Shown here: positions 5,440 to 12,205 of the stretch, piece by piece
Layout: each line of letters begins with the position of its first letter
Position numbering within the stretch: the first letter of the stretch is position 1
From: Palsa-892 sp035556215
GTDB lineage: Bacteria > Pseudomonadota > Alphaproteobacteria > Rhizobiales > Xanthobacteraceae
Length of the DNA: 14,439 bases
Assembly: GCA_035556215.1 (NCBI GenBank)
Contig: DATMFI010000017.1
Coordinates: 1 to 14,439, forward strand
Direction of reading: 5' to 3'
The notes under the pieces: model-generated
What the model was told of the DNA's origin: nothing
The model's input: only the letters and a program-made list of their open reading frames with translations
Database searches by the model: none
Program-made: the position numbers and the translations under genes

Positions 5440-5910
5440 ATGAACAAGCGCAACCGGATCGCGGGTTTGGCACGCAGCGCGCTATTTGGCGCGCTGATGA
5501 CGGCGGCAGCCAGCCTGCCCGCCCAATCGGCTACCTGGTTTGAGATGAATTTCGGGCTGATCGGCCCGCGCTATCACGGCATGCTGCCGGCCTGCGACAA
5601 TCCGTTCGTCCTCGCCAAGATCGATTTCCGCTTCTGGGCCAAGGAAGTCCGCTTCTGGGATCCGCGGCTGCGCATCTCCGGCTTCGGCGAAACGCGCGAG
5701 GTCGCCTATCGGCCCTGGGGACAGGATGCCATCCCGCGCCGCTTCTGCCAGGCGCGCACCCTGATGAACGACGGCACCGAGACGGTGACCAATTACTCGA
5801 TCATCGAGGATCAGAGCTTCGCCGGCGCGATCTGGGGCGTCGAGTGGTGCGTGCAGGGCTATGACCGCAACATGGCCTACTCGCCCCGCTGCAAGATGGC
5901 GCTGCCGTAG
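5440..5910 (+). CDS. Exported four-cysteine protein upstream of RNase T2
   Basis: This encodes 156 aa from the ATG at 5440; longer frames upstream are hydrophilic and run over the promoter of the divergent gene. The leader (MNKRNRIAGLARSALFGALMTAAASLPAQSA) is a normal Sec signal with cleavage near Ala31. The mature part is aromatic-rich, with short strand-like pieces (AKIDFRFW, EVRFWDPRLRISGFG, VTNYSIIEDQSF, AIWGVEWCVQGYDR). Its four cysteines (52, 103, 137, 151) could give two disulfides, as expected in the periplasm. I know no function for the family. The start is followed 22 bases after its stop by the RNase T2 gene, so the two are probably co-transcribed. A link with RNase folding, inhibition or substrate delivery is possible but unproven. 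Confidence 0.8.
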   Translation: MNKRNRIAGLARSALFGALMTAAASLPAQSATWFEMNFGLIGPRYHGMLPACDNPFVLAKIDFRFWAKEVRFWDPRLRISGFGETREVAYRPWGQDAIPRRFCQARTLMNDGTETVTNYSIIEDQSFAGAIWGVEWCVQGYDRNMAYSPRCKMALP

Positions 5911-5932
5911 TTTTTCCAACCGGAGCTGTCGG

Positions 5933-6628
5933 ATGCCGAAGCGCGTCTTCGTCTGGGCCGTAGCGGCGCTCGCCGCCCTCGCCTCGATCCTCGTTATTCC
6001 GAACGCCGAAGCACGCTCCCATTACGCGCGCGAGAGCGGCACACCCGGCCAGTTCGATTTCTATGTGCTCTCGCTCTCCTGGTCGCCGTCGTTCTGCGAG
6101 AGCAACAGCGGCAGGAACGGCAACAGGAGCAGCGACGAGCAGTGCAATCGCGGCCGGCCTTACGCCTTTGTCGTTCACGGCCTTTGGCCGCAATACGAGC
6201 GCGGCTTTCCGCAGAATTGCGGCAAGGCGCAATGGGTCGATCGCGAACTGATCCGCTCGATGACCGACATCATGCCCGCCTACGGCCTCGTGCTGCACGA
6301 ATGGAAGACGCACGGCACCTGCTCGGGCCTCTCGCCCGACGCCTATTTCCGCCTCGTGCGCCGCGCGAGCGAGCACGTGAAAATTCCGCCGCGCTTCATG
6401 CGCGTCAACGATTACCTGACGATCTCGCCGGACGAGGTCGAACGCGCCTTCATCGAAAGCAATCCGGGCCTTGCCGGCGACATGGTGTCGGTCAGCTGCG
6501 ATCGCAGACACCTGCGCGAAGTGCGCGTCTGCATGAACAAGGACCTGTCGTTCCGCGCCTGCCCGGAAGCCGAGCGCCGCGCCTGCCGCAGCCAGAAGGT
6601 CGTGATGCCGCCGGTGCGCGGCAGATAA
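5933..6628 (+). CDS. Periplasmic ribonuclease T2 family enzyme
   Basis: This encodes 231 aa from the ATG at 5933, preceded by GGAG; the signal peptide MPKRVFVWAVAALAALASIL ends near AEA (residue 27). Both T2 catalytic signatures are intact. CAS1 is FVVHGLWPQ (residues 79-87, catalytic His82), and CAS2 is LHEWKTHGTCS (121-131, with His122, Glu123, Lys125 and His127). These residues cleave RNA through a 2',3'-cyclic phosphate with little base preference. The N-terminal strand QFDFYVLSLSWSPSFC is also typical. Several cysteines (55, 71, 96, 130 and C-terminal ones) are placed for disulfides, as expected after export. The likely role is degradation or scavenging of RNA in the periplasm, like RNase I of enteric bacteria. 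It lies between the exported four-cysteine protein and rlmJ. Confidence 0.93.
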   Translation: MPKRVFVWAVAALAALASILVIPNAEARSHYARESGTPGQFDFYVLSLSWSPSFCESNSGRNGNRSSDEQCNRGRPYAFVVHGLWPQYERGFPQNCGKAQWVDRELIRSMTDIMPAYGLVLHEWKTHGTCSGLSPDAYFRLVRRASEHVKIPPRFMRVNDYLTISPDEVERAFIESNPGLAGDMVSVSCDRRHLREVRVCMNKDLSFRACPEAERRACRSQKVVMPPVRGR

Positions 6629-6638
6629 TTTTCAAAAA

Positions 6639-6658
6639 GCGCGCTTCGCAAAGCGCGC
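6639..6658. other. Perfect 8-bp hairpin between the RNase T2 gene and rlmJ
   Basis: GCGCGCTT and AAGCGCGC pair perfectly around the loop CGCA. On the plus strand no T-tract follows. On the minus strand the hairpin is followed by TTTTTGAAAA, as in an intrinsic terminator, although no minus-strand gene ends here. It lies 17 bases before the GTG start of rlmJ, where no clear ribosome-binding site is seen. Confidence 0.5.
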
Positions 6659-6675
6659 CGGATAAAGCCTCGCTC

Positions 6676-7518
6676 GTGAACTATCGCCACGCCTTTCATG
6701 CCGGCAACTTCGCCGATGTCGTCAAGCACGCCATCCTCGTGCGCGTTCTTCTGCATCTGCACGGCAAGGACGCGGCCTTTCGCGCCTTCGACACCCATGC
6801 CGGCATCGGCCGCTACGATCTTGCGGGCGAAACGCCAAACCGTACCGGCGAGTGGCGGAACGGCATTGGAAAACTGTTGGAGAACCCGCCTGCCGGCGAA
6901 GCCGCTTCGCTGCTTGCGCCCTATCTCGATCTCGTTCGCGCGCAGAACGGCGGCGGCAAGCTGCGGCACTATCCCGGCTCGCCCGCGATCATGCAGGCGC
7001 TTTGCCGCCCGCAGGACCGCATGCAGTTTTGCGAATTGCATCCGGAGGACTTCGCAGTGCTGCGCGGAAATCTGCGCGATCCGCGCGCCAGCATCACCGC
7101 GATCGACGGCTGGACCGCCCTGAAAGCCTATCTGCCGCCGAAGGAGCGGCGCGGCCTCGTGCTGATCGATCCGGCATTCGAGGAGCCCGGCGAATTCGGC
7201 CGCCTCGCCGACGGCCTCGCCGAAGCCCATCGCCGCTGGGCGACCGGAATTTATCTACTTTGGTATCCCATCAAGGACCGGGACGAAGTGCGCCATTTCG
7301 AAAGGCGCATGGCAGGGTTGCAAATTGCCAAAATGCTGCGGGCCGAATTGTCCATCGGCACGCTGCCGAAACCCGAAGCATTGCATGCCTGCGGTTTGAT
7401 CCTGATCAATCCGCCGTGGCGCCTTGAAGATGAATTGAAAATCCTGCTGCCGGCATTGCGGACGGCGCTCGCCGCCAACAGCGACGCACTTTACCGCCTC
7501 GACTGGATCGCGCGCTAG
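6676..7518 (+). CDS. rlmJ: 23S rRNA (adenine-2030-N6) methyltransferase RlmJ
   Basis: This encodes 280 aa, the usual RlmJ (YhiR/DUF519) length. The GTG start at 6676 is chosen because family members begin at NYRHAFHAGNFADVVKH, which follows directly; the open frame further upstream is antisense-like filler over the RNase gene. RlmJ uses S-adenosylmethionine to methylate N6 of A2030 in 23S rRNA. Visible landmarks are the N-terminal YRHxFHAGN motif, the SAM-binding region AFDTHAGIGRYDL (residues 37-49), an acidic strand FCELHPED (118-125) and the catalytic motif IV in LIDPAFEEPGEF (163-174). Motif IV reads Asp165-Pro166-Ala167-Phe168, where the usual form is D-P-P-[YF]; Ala167 is therefore unusual. 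The ribosome-binding site is weak and a hairpin lies just upstream, so expression may be low or coupled. Confidence 0.9.
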   Translation: MNYRHAFHAGNFADVVKHAILVRVLLHLHGKDAAFRAFDTHAGIGRYDLAGETPNRTGEWRNGIGKLLENPPAGEAASLLAPYLDLVRAQNGGGKLRHYPGSPAIMQALCRPQDRMQFCELHPEDFAVLRGNLRDPRASITAIDGWTALKAYLPPKERRGLVLIDPAFEEPGEFGRLADGLAEAHRRWATGIYLLWYPIKDRDEVRHFERRMAGLQIAKMLRAELSIGTLPKPEALHACGLILINPPWRLEDELKILLPALRTALAANSDALYRLDWIAR

Positions 7519-7524
7519 CTCGCG

Positions 7525-7545
7525 GCTGCAATGCACAATTGCAGC
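7525..7545. other. Perfect 8-bp hairpin after rlmJ
   Basis: GCTGCAAT and ATTGCAGC pair perfectly around GCACA, beginning seven bases after the rlmJ stop codon. There is no T-tract on either side, so it may be a 3'-end stabilising hairpin or a factor-dependent terminator rather than an intrinsic terminator. Confidence 0.45.
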
Positions 7546-7606
7546 AAAAGCCTTTCCAGCCCACCCGGGATGGCTTAGGACACTCCTGCCTATTTGTGCC
7601 TGTCCT

Positions 7607-7624
7607 GTCACGCTGCCTCGTGAC
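7607..7624. promoter_or_regulatory. Inverted repeat GTCACG-N6-CGTGAC upstream of the GST gene
   Basis: Two perfect 6-bp arms separated by six bases lie 28 bases before the start codon at 7653. The size and placement suit a dimeric repressor operator, but no regulator gene is nearby and chance is not excluded in such GC-rich DNA. Confidence 0.25.
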
Positions 7625-7652
7625 GTTACTCTGCCACGCTACGGAAACAACC

Positions 7653-8258
7653 ATGCTCATTCTGCGCACTTCGACCAGCTCACCCTTCGTCCGCAAAGTT
7701 CGCATCGCTGCGAACATCCTCGGCTTGATGGACAAGATCCGCCTCGAGCCGAGCGACACCCTGGATCCGAAGGACAGTGTGCGAGCGCAGAATCCGCTCG
7801 GCAAAATCCCGACGCTCGTTCTCGAAGACGGCACGACGCTGTTCGACTCGCGCGTCATCCTTGAATATTTCGATCACCTCGCCGGCGGCGGCAAGATCAT
7901 TCCCGCTTCGCCGAAGGAACGCTTCGAAGCGCTGCGCCTGCAGTCGCTCGCCGACGGCATTCTCGATGCCGGCGTGCTGCGTATTTACGAAGGCCGCTTC
8001 CGTCCGGTCGAAAAGCACGAGCCGAAATGGATCGAGCATCAGACCGACAAGATCAGCCGTGCCCTCGCCGCTCTTGAAGCCGCGCCGCCTGCGCTCACTA
8101 CGCTGCCGCATGTCGGCCACATCGCGCTGGCCAGCGCCCTCGGTTATCTCGATTTCCGCTTCGATGGCGTCTGGCGCAAGAACCATCCCAAGCTTGTCAA
8201 ATGGCTCGGCGAGTTCGCCGCCAAGATTCCGTCTTTCGCCGAAACGAAGCCGGCCTGA
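7653..8258 (+). CDS. Glutathione S-transferase family protein
   Basis: This encodes 201 aa, the usual GST length. The ATG at 7653 is chosen because the thioredoxin-fold domain begins immediately (MLILRTSTSSPFVRKVRIAA), with Ser9/Ser10 at the position of the catalytic serine. NPLGKIPTLVLEDGTTLFDS (residues 47-66) contains the cis-proline (Pro53) and the Asp65-Ser66 pair that contacts the gamma-glutamyl part of glutathione. The all-helical C-terminal domain spans about 85-195 (RFEALRLQSLADGILDAG, then HIALASALGYLDFR with its helix cap). The family conjugates or reduces electrophiles with glutathione in the cytosol; the substrate cannot be told. It follows rlmJ by 134 bases that hold a hairpin and an inverted repeat, so it may have its own promoter. 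It ends at a strong bidirectional terminator. Confidence 0.9.
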   Translation: MLILRTSTSSPFVRKVRIAANILGLMDKIRLEPSDTLDPKDSVRAQNPLGKIPTLVLEDGTTLFDSRVILEYFDHLAGGGKIIPASPKERFEALRLQSLADGILDAGVLRIYEGRFRPVEKHEPKWIEHQTDKISRALAALEAAPPALTTLPHVGHIALASALGYLDFRFDGVWRKNHPKLVKWLGEFAAKIPSFAETKPA

Positions 8259-8304
8259 CCCGAAACAAAACCGCCAAGCGCCGGCAAATGAGGCAGCAGA
8301 AAAT

Positions 8305-8341
8305 AAAAAGCCCCGGGAAATTCCCGGGGCTTTATCTTTTT
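8305..8341. terminator. Bidirectional rho-independent terminator between the GST and porin-like genes
   Basis: AAAGCCCCGGG and CCCGGGGCTTT form a perfect 11-bp stem around AAATT. TTTATCTTTTT follows on the plus strand and a T-rich tract (TTTTATTTT) follows on the minus strand. It serves the GST gene from the left and the converging outer-membrane protein gene from the right. Confidence 0.93.
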
Positions 8342-8370
8342 ACGCTCTCGTGTCGAGCGTCAGGCGAGGC

Positions 8371-9009
8371 TTACCAGCGGCCGCCGCCCGTGTTGAACAG
8401 GTAGTTGACGCCGACCTTGACCGTATCGGTCGTGAGGTCGATGCGCTGCGTGGGAGCGAGCGCGTAATCGTCGTTACCGTAATCGGCGTGGATGTACTCG
8501 ATCTTCGCGGTCCAGTTCGGGGCGAAGGCATATTCGATACCCGCACCGAGCGCCCAGCCGACATTCGTGCTCTTGTCGGTGATCGGAGCAAGCGTCGCCT
8601 TGCTGCGAGCCCAGGCCAGACCGCCGGTGCCGTAGAACATCACGCGGTCAACCGTGTAGCCGAGACGCAGGCGAGCGGTGCCGAGCATGTCGGTCTTGAA
8701 AGCCTGACCGGCAACCGAGTCGTCGATGCTCGAGCCCGAGAGATCCGCCTCAACGCCCCACACCCAGTTCGGCGCGAACTGATAGTTGACGCCGAGCTGA
8801 CCGCCGCCGAACCAGCCGGTGGTGTCGAAGCCGCTGGCATCGCCCCAGCCGTAGCCGCCGTGCGCACCGACGTAGAAGCCGGTCCAGTTGAACAAGGGAG
8901 CCGCTGCGGGCGCCTTGTAGACCGGACCGCGCGTCGCCATGTCGGCAGCGAGAGCCGGTGTCGCGACGAGCGCTGCGAGCGCGACGCCCGAGAGCAGAAA
9001 CTTTTTCAT
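8371..9009 (-). CDS. Outer-membrane 8-strand beta-barrel protein (Omp25/Omp31 type)
   Basis: This encodes 212 aa with a clean signal peptide (MKKFLLSGVALAALVATPALA, cleavage after residue 21) and GGAG ahead of the ATG. A short periplasmic stretch leads to FNWTGFYVGAHGGYGWG (residues 40-56), the usual first strand of the rhizobial Omp25/Omp31 family (outer-membrane beta-barrel domain). Alternating strands follow (GQLGVNYQF, WVWGVEADLSGS, GTARLRLGYTV, VMFYGTGGLAWA, NWTAKIEYIHADYG, VKVGVNYLF). The barrel does not end at Phe: a six-residue GGGRW tail follows VGVNYLF. It is predicted to be an abundant structural porin-like protein of the outer membrane. It shares the barrel plan and FNWTGFY motif with the gene at 9290-9931, so the two are tandem paralogues. 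The stop is 30 bases from the shared terminator. Confidence 0.92.
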   Translation of the reverse strand: MKKFLLSGVALAALVATPALAADMATRGPVYKAPAAAPLFNWTGFYVGAHGGYGWGDASGFDTTGWFGGGQLGVNYQFAPNWVWGVEADLSGSSIDDSVAGQAFKTDMLGTARLRLGYTVDRVMFYGTGGLAWARSKATLAPITDKSTNVGWALGAGIEYAFAPNWTAKIEYIHADYGNDDYALAPTQRIDLTTDTVKVGVNYLFNTGGGRW

Positions 9010-9069
9010 GGATGAACTCCACTTCGTTCGTTGTTACAAAAATCGGATGCAGTTTTCTTAGACGCAGCC

Positions 9070-9097
9070 GTTGCAGAAACGGTGATAAATCTGCAAC
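9070..9097. promoter_or_regulatory. Inverted repeat upstream of the Omp gene at 8371-9009
   Basis: GTTGCAGA and TCTGCAAC form perfect 8-bp arms with a 12-base spacer, 61 to 88 bases before the omp start. ACAGCTGT, another palindrome, overlaps its distal end (9096-9103). It could be an operator or a leader stem-loop; a clear promoter was not found. Confidence 0.35.
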
Positions 9098-9289
9098 AGC
9101 TGTAGAGATTCAGCGAAGCCTTACGCCACAAGGATTTTCGCGGGTTCCATCGTTCGAAAGTCGTGCGGCGATCGGACCAAACGTGGCATGAATGTGTCAG
9201 CGCCACGCTTAAAACATCGTTGCCGTTCGTCAGTTCCATCTCGCCATGTTTAAAAATTTACGCATTTTCACGACTCGCATCTGCACGAA

Positions 9290-9931
9290 TCAGAACCGGT
9301 AGTTCACGCCGCCGCGCAGCAGGCTCGTGGTGTAACTGACGCCCTGCGGCCCGACGAACGACTGGTAGGTTTCCTTGCCGAGATCGACATAGAGATATTC
9401 GAGTTTCGCCGAGATGTTCTGCGTGAGCATCGCCTCGACGCCGCCGCCGATCGTCCAGCCCCAATGCATCTGGTCGTTCGACAGCCCGCTTTGCGACAAT
9501 TCGTTCTTACCGTAGGCCGCGCCTGCCGTTCCGTAGAACATCACGTTACCGACCGAATAGCCGAGGCGCGCGCGCAGCGTGCCGAGATAATCGGCTTCGA
9601 ATTTGCGCGGTGCGGCGGTCGTTCCTGCCGATGAAAATGCGATGTCGGTTTCGGCGCCGATCACCATGTTCGGCGAGAACTGGTAATTATAGCCGCCGGT
9701 CAGGCCGAGGACGCCGCCCGACGGATCGCCGCCGATCGCCGAGCCCCAGGCGTATCCGGCGTTGGCGCCCGCGTAGAAACCGGTCCAGTTGAACAGCGCG
9801 GCCGCCGCCTGCGGCTGATAATAGGGATCGCGACGAAGCGGCAAATCGCCGGTCAATGCCGGCGTCGCGGCCGCTGTCATGATAGCGGCTGTCGCCACGG
9901 CGGCGCCGGCCGCTCGAAGCAGCTTGCTCAT
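9290..9931 (-). CDS. Outer-membrane beta-barrel protein, paralogue of the gene at 8371-9009
   Basis: This encodes 213 aa, from an ATG six bases after GGAGG. The signal peptide MSKLLRAAGAAVATAAIMTAAATPALT ends near residue 27. After a short linker the barrel opens with FNWTGFYAGANAGYAWG, followed by strands such as LGLTGGYNYQFSPNMVIGAETD, YLGTLRARLGYSV, VMFYGTAGAAYG, WGWTIGGGVEAML, ISAKLEYLYVDLG and LLRGGVNYRF. The last residue is Phe, the standard C-terminal signal for outer-membrane assembly. This and the gene at 8371 share the barrel layout and several motifs (FNWTGFY, LRARLGY/ARLRLGY, VMFYGT) and stand in tandem, a likely old duplication. The upstream leader has a GNRA-capped hairpin close to its ribosome-binding site. 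It is divergent from uvrC. Confidence 0.92.
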   Translation of the reverse strand: MSKLLRAAGAAVATAAIMTAAATPALTGDLPLRRDPYYQPQAAAALFNWTGFYAGANAGYAWGSAIGGDPSGGVLGLTGGYNYQFSPNMVIGAETDIAFSSAGTTAAPRKFEADYLGTLRARLGYSVGNVMFYGTAGAAYGKNELSQSGLSNDQMHWGWTIGGGVEAMLTQNISAKLEYLYVDLGKETYQSFVGPQGVSYTTSLLRGGVNYRF

Positions 9932-9948
9932 GTTGGCCTCCACATCTT

Positions 9949-9964
9949 CCGGCCTTGCGGCCGG
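9949..9964 (-). other. GNRA-capped hairpin in the leader of the Omp gene at 9290-9931
   Basis: On the minus strand CCGGCC and GGCCGG form a perfect 6-bp stem around the tetraloop GCAA. It stands a few bases upstream of GGAGG and 18 bases before the ATG, where it could protect the mRNA end or affect ribosome access. The stem is short and GC-rich, so chance is possible. Confidence 0.4.
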
Positions 9965-10154
9965 TCCACATGCGGAGAAGATTAAACTTTTAAGATAATT
10001 GCGTCTTGTTTTCGGGCGCCAAAACGCGCTTGTCTTTTGAGTCTTGGCTAAGAAAACGTTTACGAGCGGCGCTCGCGCGGTTTGAATTTGGCAAAAGCAA
10101 GACCAAGTGTTGCTAAATGGTTTCAACGGCGTGATGCGCATTAACGGCTGAGCG

Positions 10155-12134
10155 ATGGAACGGAAGAAACTCGACGTCGATCCGGAAATGGAAATCGCTG
10201 ACGACGCGGACGACAGTGCCGCGCCGGCGACGCTCGACATCGAAATGAACGGCGCGATCGAAGAGGAGCCGGCGGCTGAGAAAGTCGCGACGGGCGCCGC
10301 CGCCATTCAGCGCTTCCACAAGCTCGCGCCGTCGACGCCCGGCGTCTATCGCATGCTGGATGCCAAGGGCACCGTGCTTTATGTCGGCAAGGCCAAGAAC
10401 ATCTCGAAGCGCGTCGCAAGCTACACGCGCGGCCACGGCCACACCAACCGCATCAGCCGGATGATCGCGCAGACCGTCTCGATGGAATTCGTCTCCACCG
10501 CGACCGAAACCGAGGCGCTGCTGCTGGAGGCCAATCTCATCAAGCGCTTCGCGCCGCGCTTCAACGTGCTGCTGCGCGACGACAAGTCGTTTCCCTATAT
10601 CCTCATCACCCGCGATCACGCCGCACCGCAAATCCTGAAGCACCGCGGCGCGCGCAATCGCGAGGGCGATTACTTCGGTCCCTTCGCCGCCGCCGGCGCC
10701 GTCAACCGCACGCTGAATGCGCTCGAACGCGCATTTCTGCTGCGCTCCTGCTCGAACGCATTTTACGAGAGCCGCACGCGGCCGTGTCTCTTGTTCCAGA
10801 TCAAGCGTTGCAGCGCGCCCTGCACCGGCGAGATCGCGCTCGATGAGTACAATCATCTCGTCAATGAGGCGCGCGACTTTCTGTCCGGCCGCAGCATGGC
10901 GGTGAAGGAAATGCTCGCCTCCGACATGGAGAAGGCGGCGGAAGTCCTCGATTTCGAGCGCGCCGCCGCCTTGCGCGATCGCCTCGAAGCGCTCTCGACG
11001 ATTCAGTCGCATCAAGGCGTGCATCCGCGCGCGACCGCGAATGCCGATATCTTCGCCGTGCACCAGCAGGGCGGCGTCACCTGCATCGAGGTTTTCTTCA
11101 TCCGCAACTATCAGAACTGGGGCGACCGCGCTTATTACCCGCGCGCCGACCGCACGCTGGAAGCCGCCGAAGTGCTGGAAGGTTTCCTGCCGCAATTCTA
11201 CGAGAGCCGCCTTGCGCCCGCTTGCGTTCTGCTCTCGCACGAAATCGAGGATCAGGCGCTTCTGGCCGAAGCGCTTTCGACCCGCGCCGGTCATCGGGTC
11301 GAGGTCAGCGTGCCCAAGCGCGGCGAAAAGCGTGAGCTTGTCGATCACGCCCTGATGAACGCGCGCTCGGCGCTCGGCCGCAGGCTCGCCGAGTCGTCAT
11401 CGCAATTGCGCTTGCTGAAAGGCCTCACCGAAACCTTCGGGCTGAAAGCGCCGCCGCGCCGCATCGAGGTCTACGACAACAGCCACATCCAGGGCAGCAA
11501 CCCCGTCGGTGTCATGATCGTCGCCGGGCCCGACGGTTTCGAGAAGGGCCAATATCGAAAATTCAACATCAAGGACGAGATCGCGCCGGGCGACGACATG
11601 GCGATGATGCGCGAAGTGCTGCGCCGCCGCTTCAAGCGGCTGCAGGAAGGCGGCCGGGAAAAAACCGGGGAGGAATCGCCGTGGCCCGATCTCGTCATTC
11701 TCGACGGCGGCCCCACGCAGCTCGCCGCCGCGCGCGAGACGCTGAAGGAGCTCGGCATCGAGGACAACGTCACGATGCTCGGCGTCGCCAAGGGCGTCGA
11801 TCGCGACGCCGGGCGCGAGACTTTTCACATCCAGGGCCGCGAACCGTTCCGTCTGCCGCCGCGTGATCCGGTGCTTTATTTCGTCGAGCGGCTGCGCGAC
11901 GAAGCGCATCGCTTCGCCGTCGGCTCGCATCGCGGCCGCCGCAAGAAGGACATCGCGACGCTCGGTCTGCAGGAAATTCCCGGCGTCGGCCCGACGCGCA
12001 AGCGAGCGCTGCTCCGGCATTTCGGAACCCTCGCAACCGTCGAAAACGCGAGCGTGACGGATTTGCAGAAAGTCCCCGGGATCAGCGCCGCCACCGCGCA
12101 GGCGATTTACGACTTTTTTCATGCAAACGGTTGA
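10155..12134 (+). CDS. uvrC: Excinuclease ABC subunit C (UvrC)
   Basis: This encodes 659 aa and is complete. UvrC makes both incisions around a DNA lesion after UvrA-UvrB recognition. An acidic ~50-residue extension, common in alphaproteobacteria, precedes the core. The GIY-YIG nuclease (3' incision) is at 60-140, with GVY (63-65) and YVG (76-78). Four cysteines, C199-x11-C211-x7-C219-x3-C223, match those reported to hold an iron-sulfur cluster in E. coli UvrC. The UVR helix pair that binds UvrB lies at about 255-290 (MEKAAEVLDFERAAALRDRL). The RNase-H-like 5'-incision domain has VYDNSHIQG (Asp441), LDGG (Asp517) and RDEAHRFA (His585). The tail 604-658 has two helix-hairpin-helix motifs (IPGVGPTRKRALL, VPGISAATAQAI). 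The ribosome-binding site is weak. It is followed by pgsA. Confidence 0.98.
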   Translation: MERKKLDVDPEMEIADDADDSAAPATLDIEMNGAIEEEPAAEKVATGAAAIQRFHKLAPSTPGVYRMLDAKGTVLYVGKAKNISKRVASYTRGHGHTNRISRMIAQTVSMEFVSTATETEALLLEANLIKRFAPRFNVLLRDDKSFPYILITRDHAAPQILKHRGARNREGDYFGPFAAAGAVNRTLNALERAFLLRSCSNAFYESRTRPCLLFQIKRCSAPCTGEIALDEYNHLVNEARDFLSGRSMAVKEMLASDMEKAAEVLDFERAAALRDRLEALSTIQSHQGVHPRATANADIFAVHQQGGVTCIEVFFIRNYQNWGDRAYYPRADRTLEAAEVLEGFLPQFYESRLAPACVLLSHEIEDQALLAEALSTRAGHRVEVSVPKRGEKRELVDHALMNARSALGRRLAESSSQLRLLKGLTETFGLKAPPRRIEVYDNSHIQGSNPVGVMIVAGPDGFEKGQYRKFNIKDEIAPGDDMAMMREVLRRRFKRLQEGGREKTGEESPWPDLVILDGGPTQLAAARETLKELGIEDNVTMLGVAKGVDRDAGRETFHIQGREPFRLPPRDPVLYFVERLRDEAHRFAVGSHRGRRKKDIATLGLQEIPGVGPTRKRALLRHFGTLATVENASVTDLQKVPGISAATAQAIYDFFHANG

Positions 12135-12152
12135 GCCTGCCGGGCCGGAACT

Positions 12153-12162
12153 GTGCTAGCAT
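12153..12162 (+). promoter_or_regulatory. Possible extended -10 promoter for pgsA-moaDE
   Basis: GTGCTAGCAT has the extended TG and a -10-like TAGCAT and resembles the element at 1882-1891. TTGAGC lies upstream, overlapping the uvrC stop, but at 20 bases it is too far for a normal -35. Initiation near 12169 would exclude the TTG overlapping the uvrC stop as the pgsA start. Confidence 0.35.
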
Positions 12163-12205
12163 CCGCACTGCGCCGAACAACAATATGCCCGGCGCGAAAA
12201 TTGCG

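Noticed and set aside
4629..5453. 274-codon minus-strand frame over the cobalamin-type membrane protein
   Set aside because: It is an Arg/Ala-rich frame-shifted copy of the real membrane protein and would contain its promoter and ribosome-binding site.
6142..6675. N-terminal extension of rlmJ through the RNase T2 gene
   Set aside because: The extension is out of frame with an enzyme whose active-site motifs are intact, and RlmJ family members start at NYRH.
7777..9015. 412-codon plus-strand frame across the GST and Omp genes
   Set aside because: It lies out of frame over the GST gene and antisense to a clear beta-barrel protein, crosses the bidirectional terminator and has only low-complexity Arg/Ser/Ala translation.
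10113..11348. 411-codon minus-strand frame opposite uvrC
   Set aside because: It is the antisense shadow of UvrC, whose domains are all intact on the plus strand. Long antisense frames are expected at this GC content.
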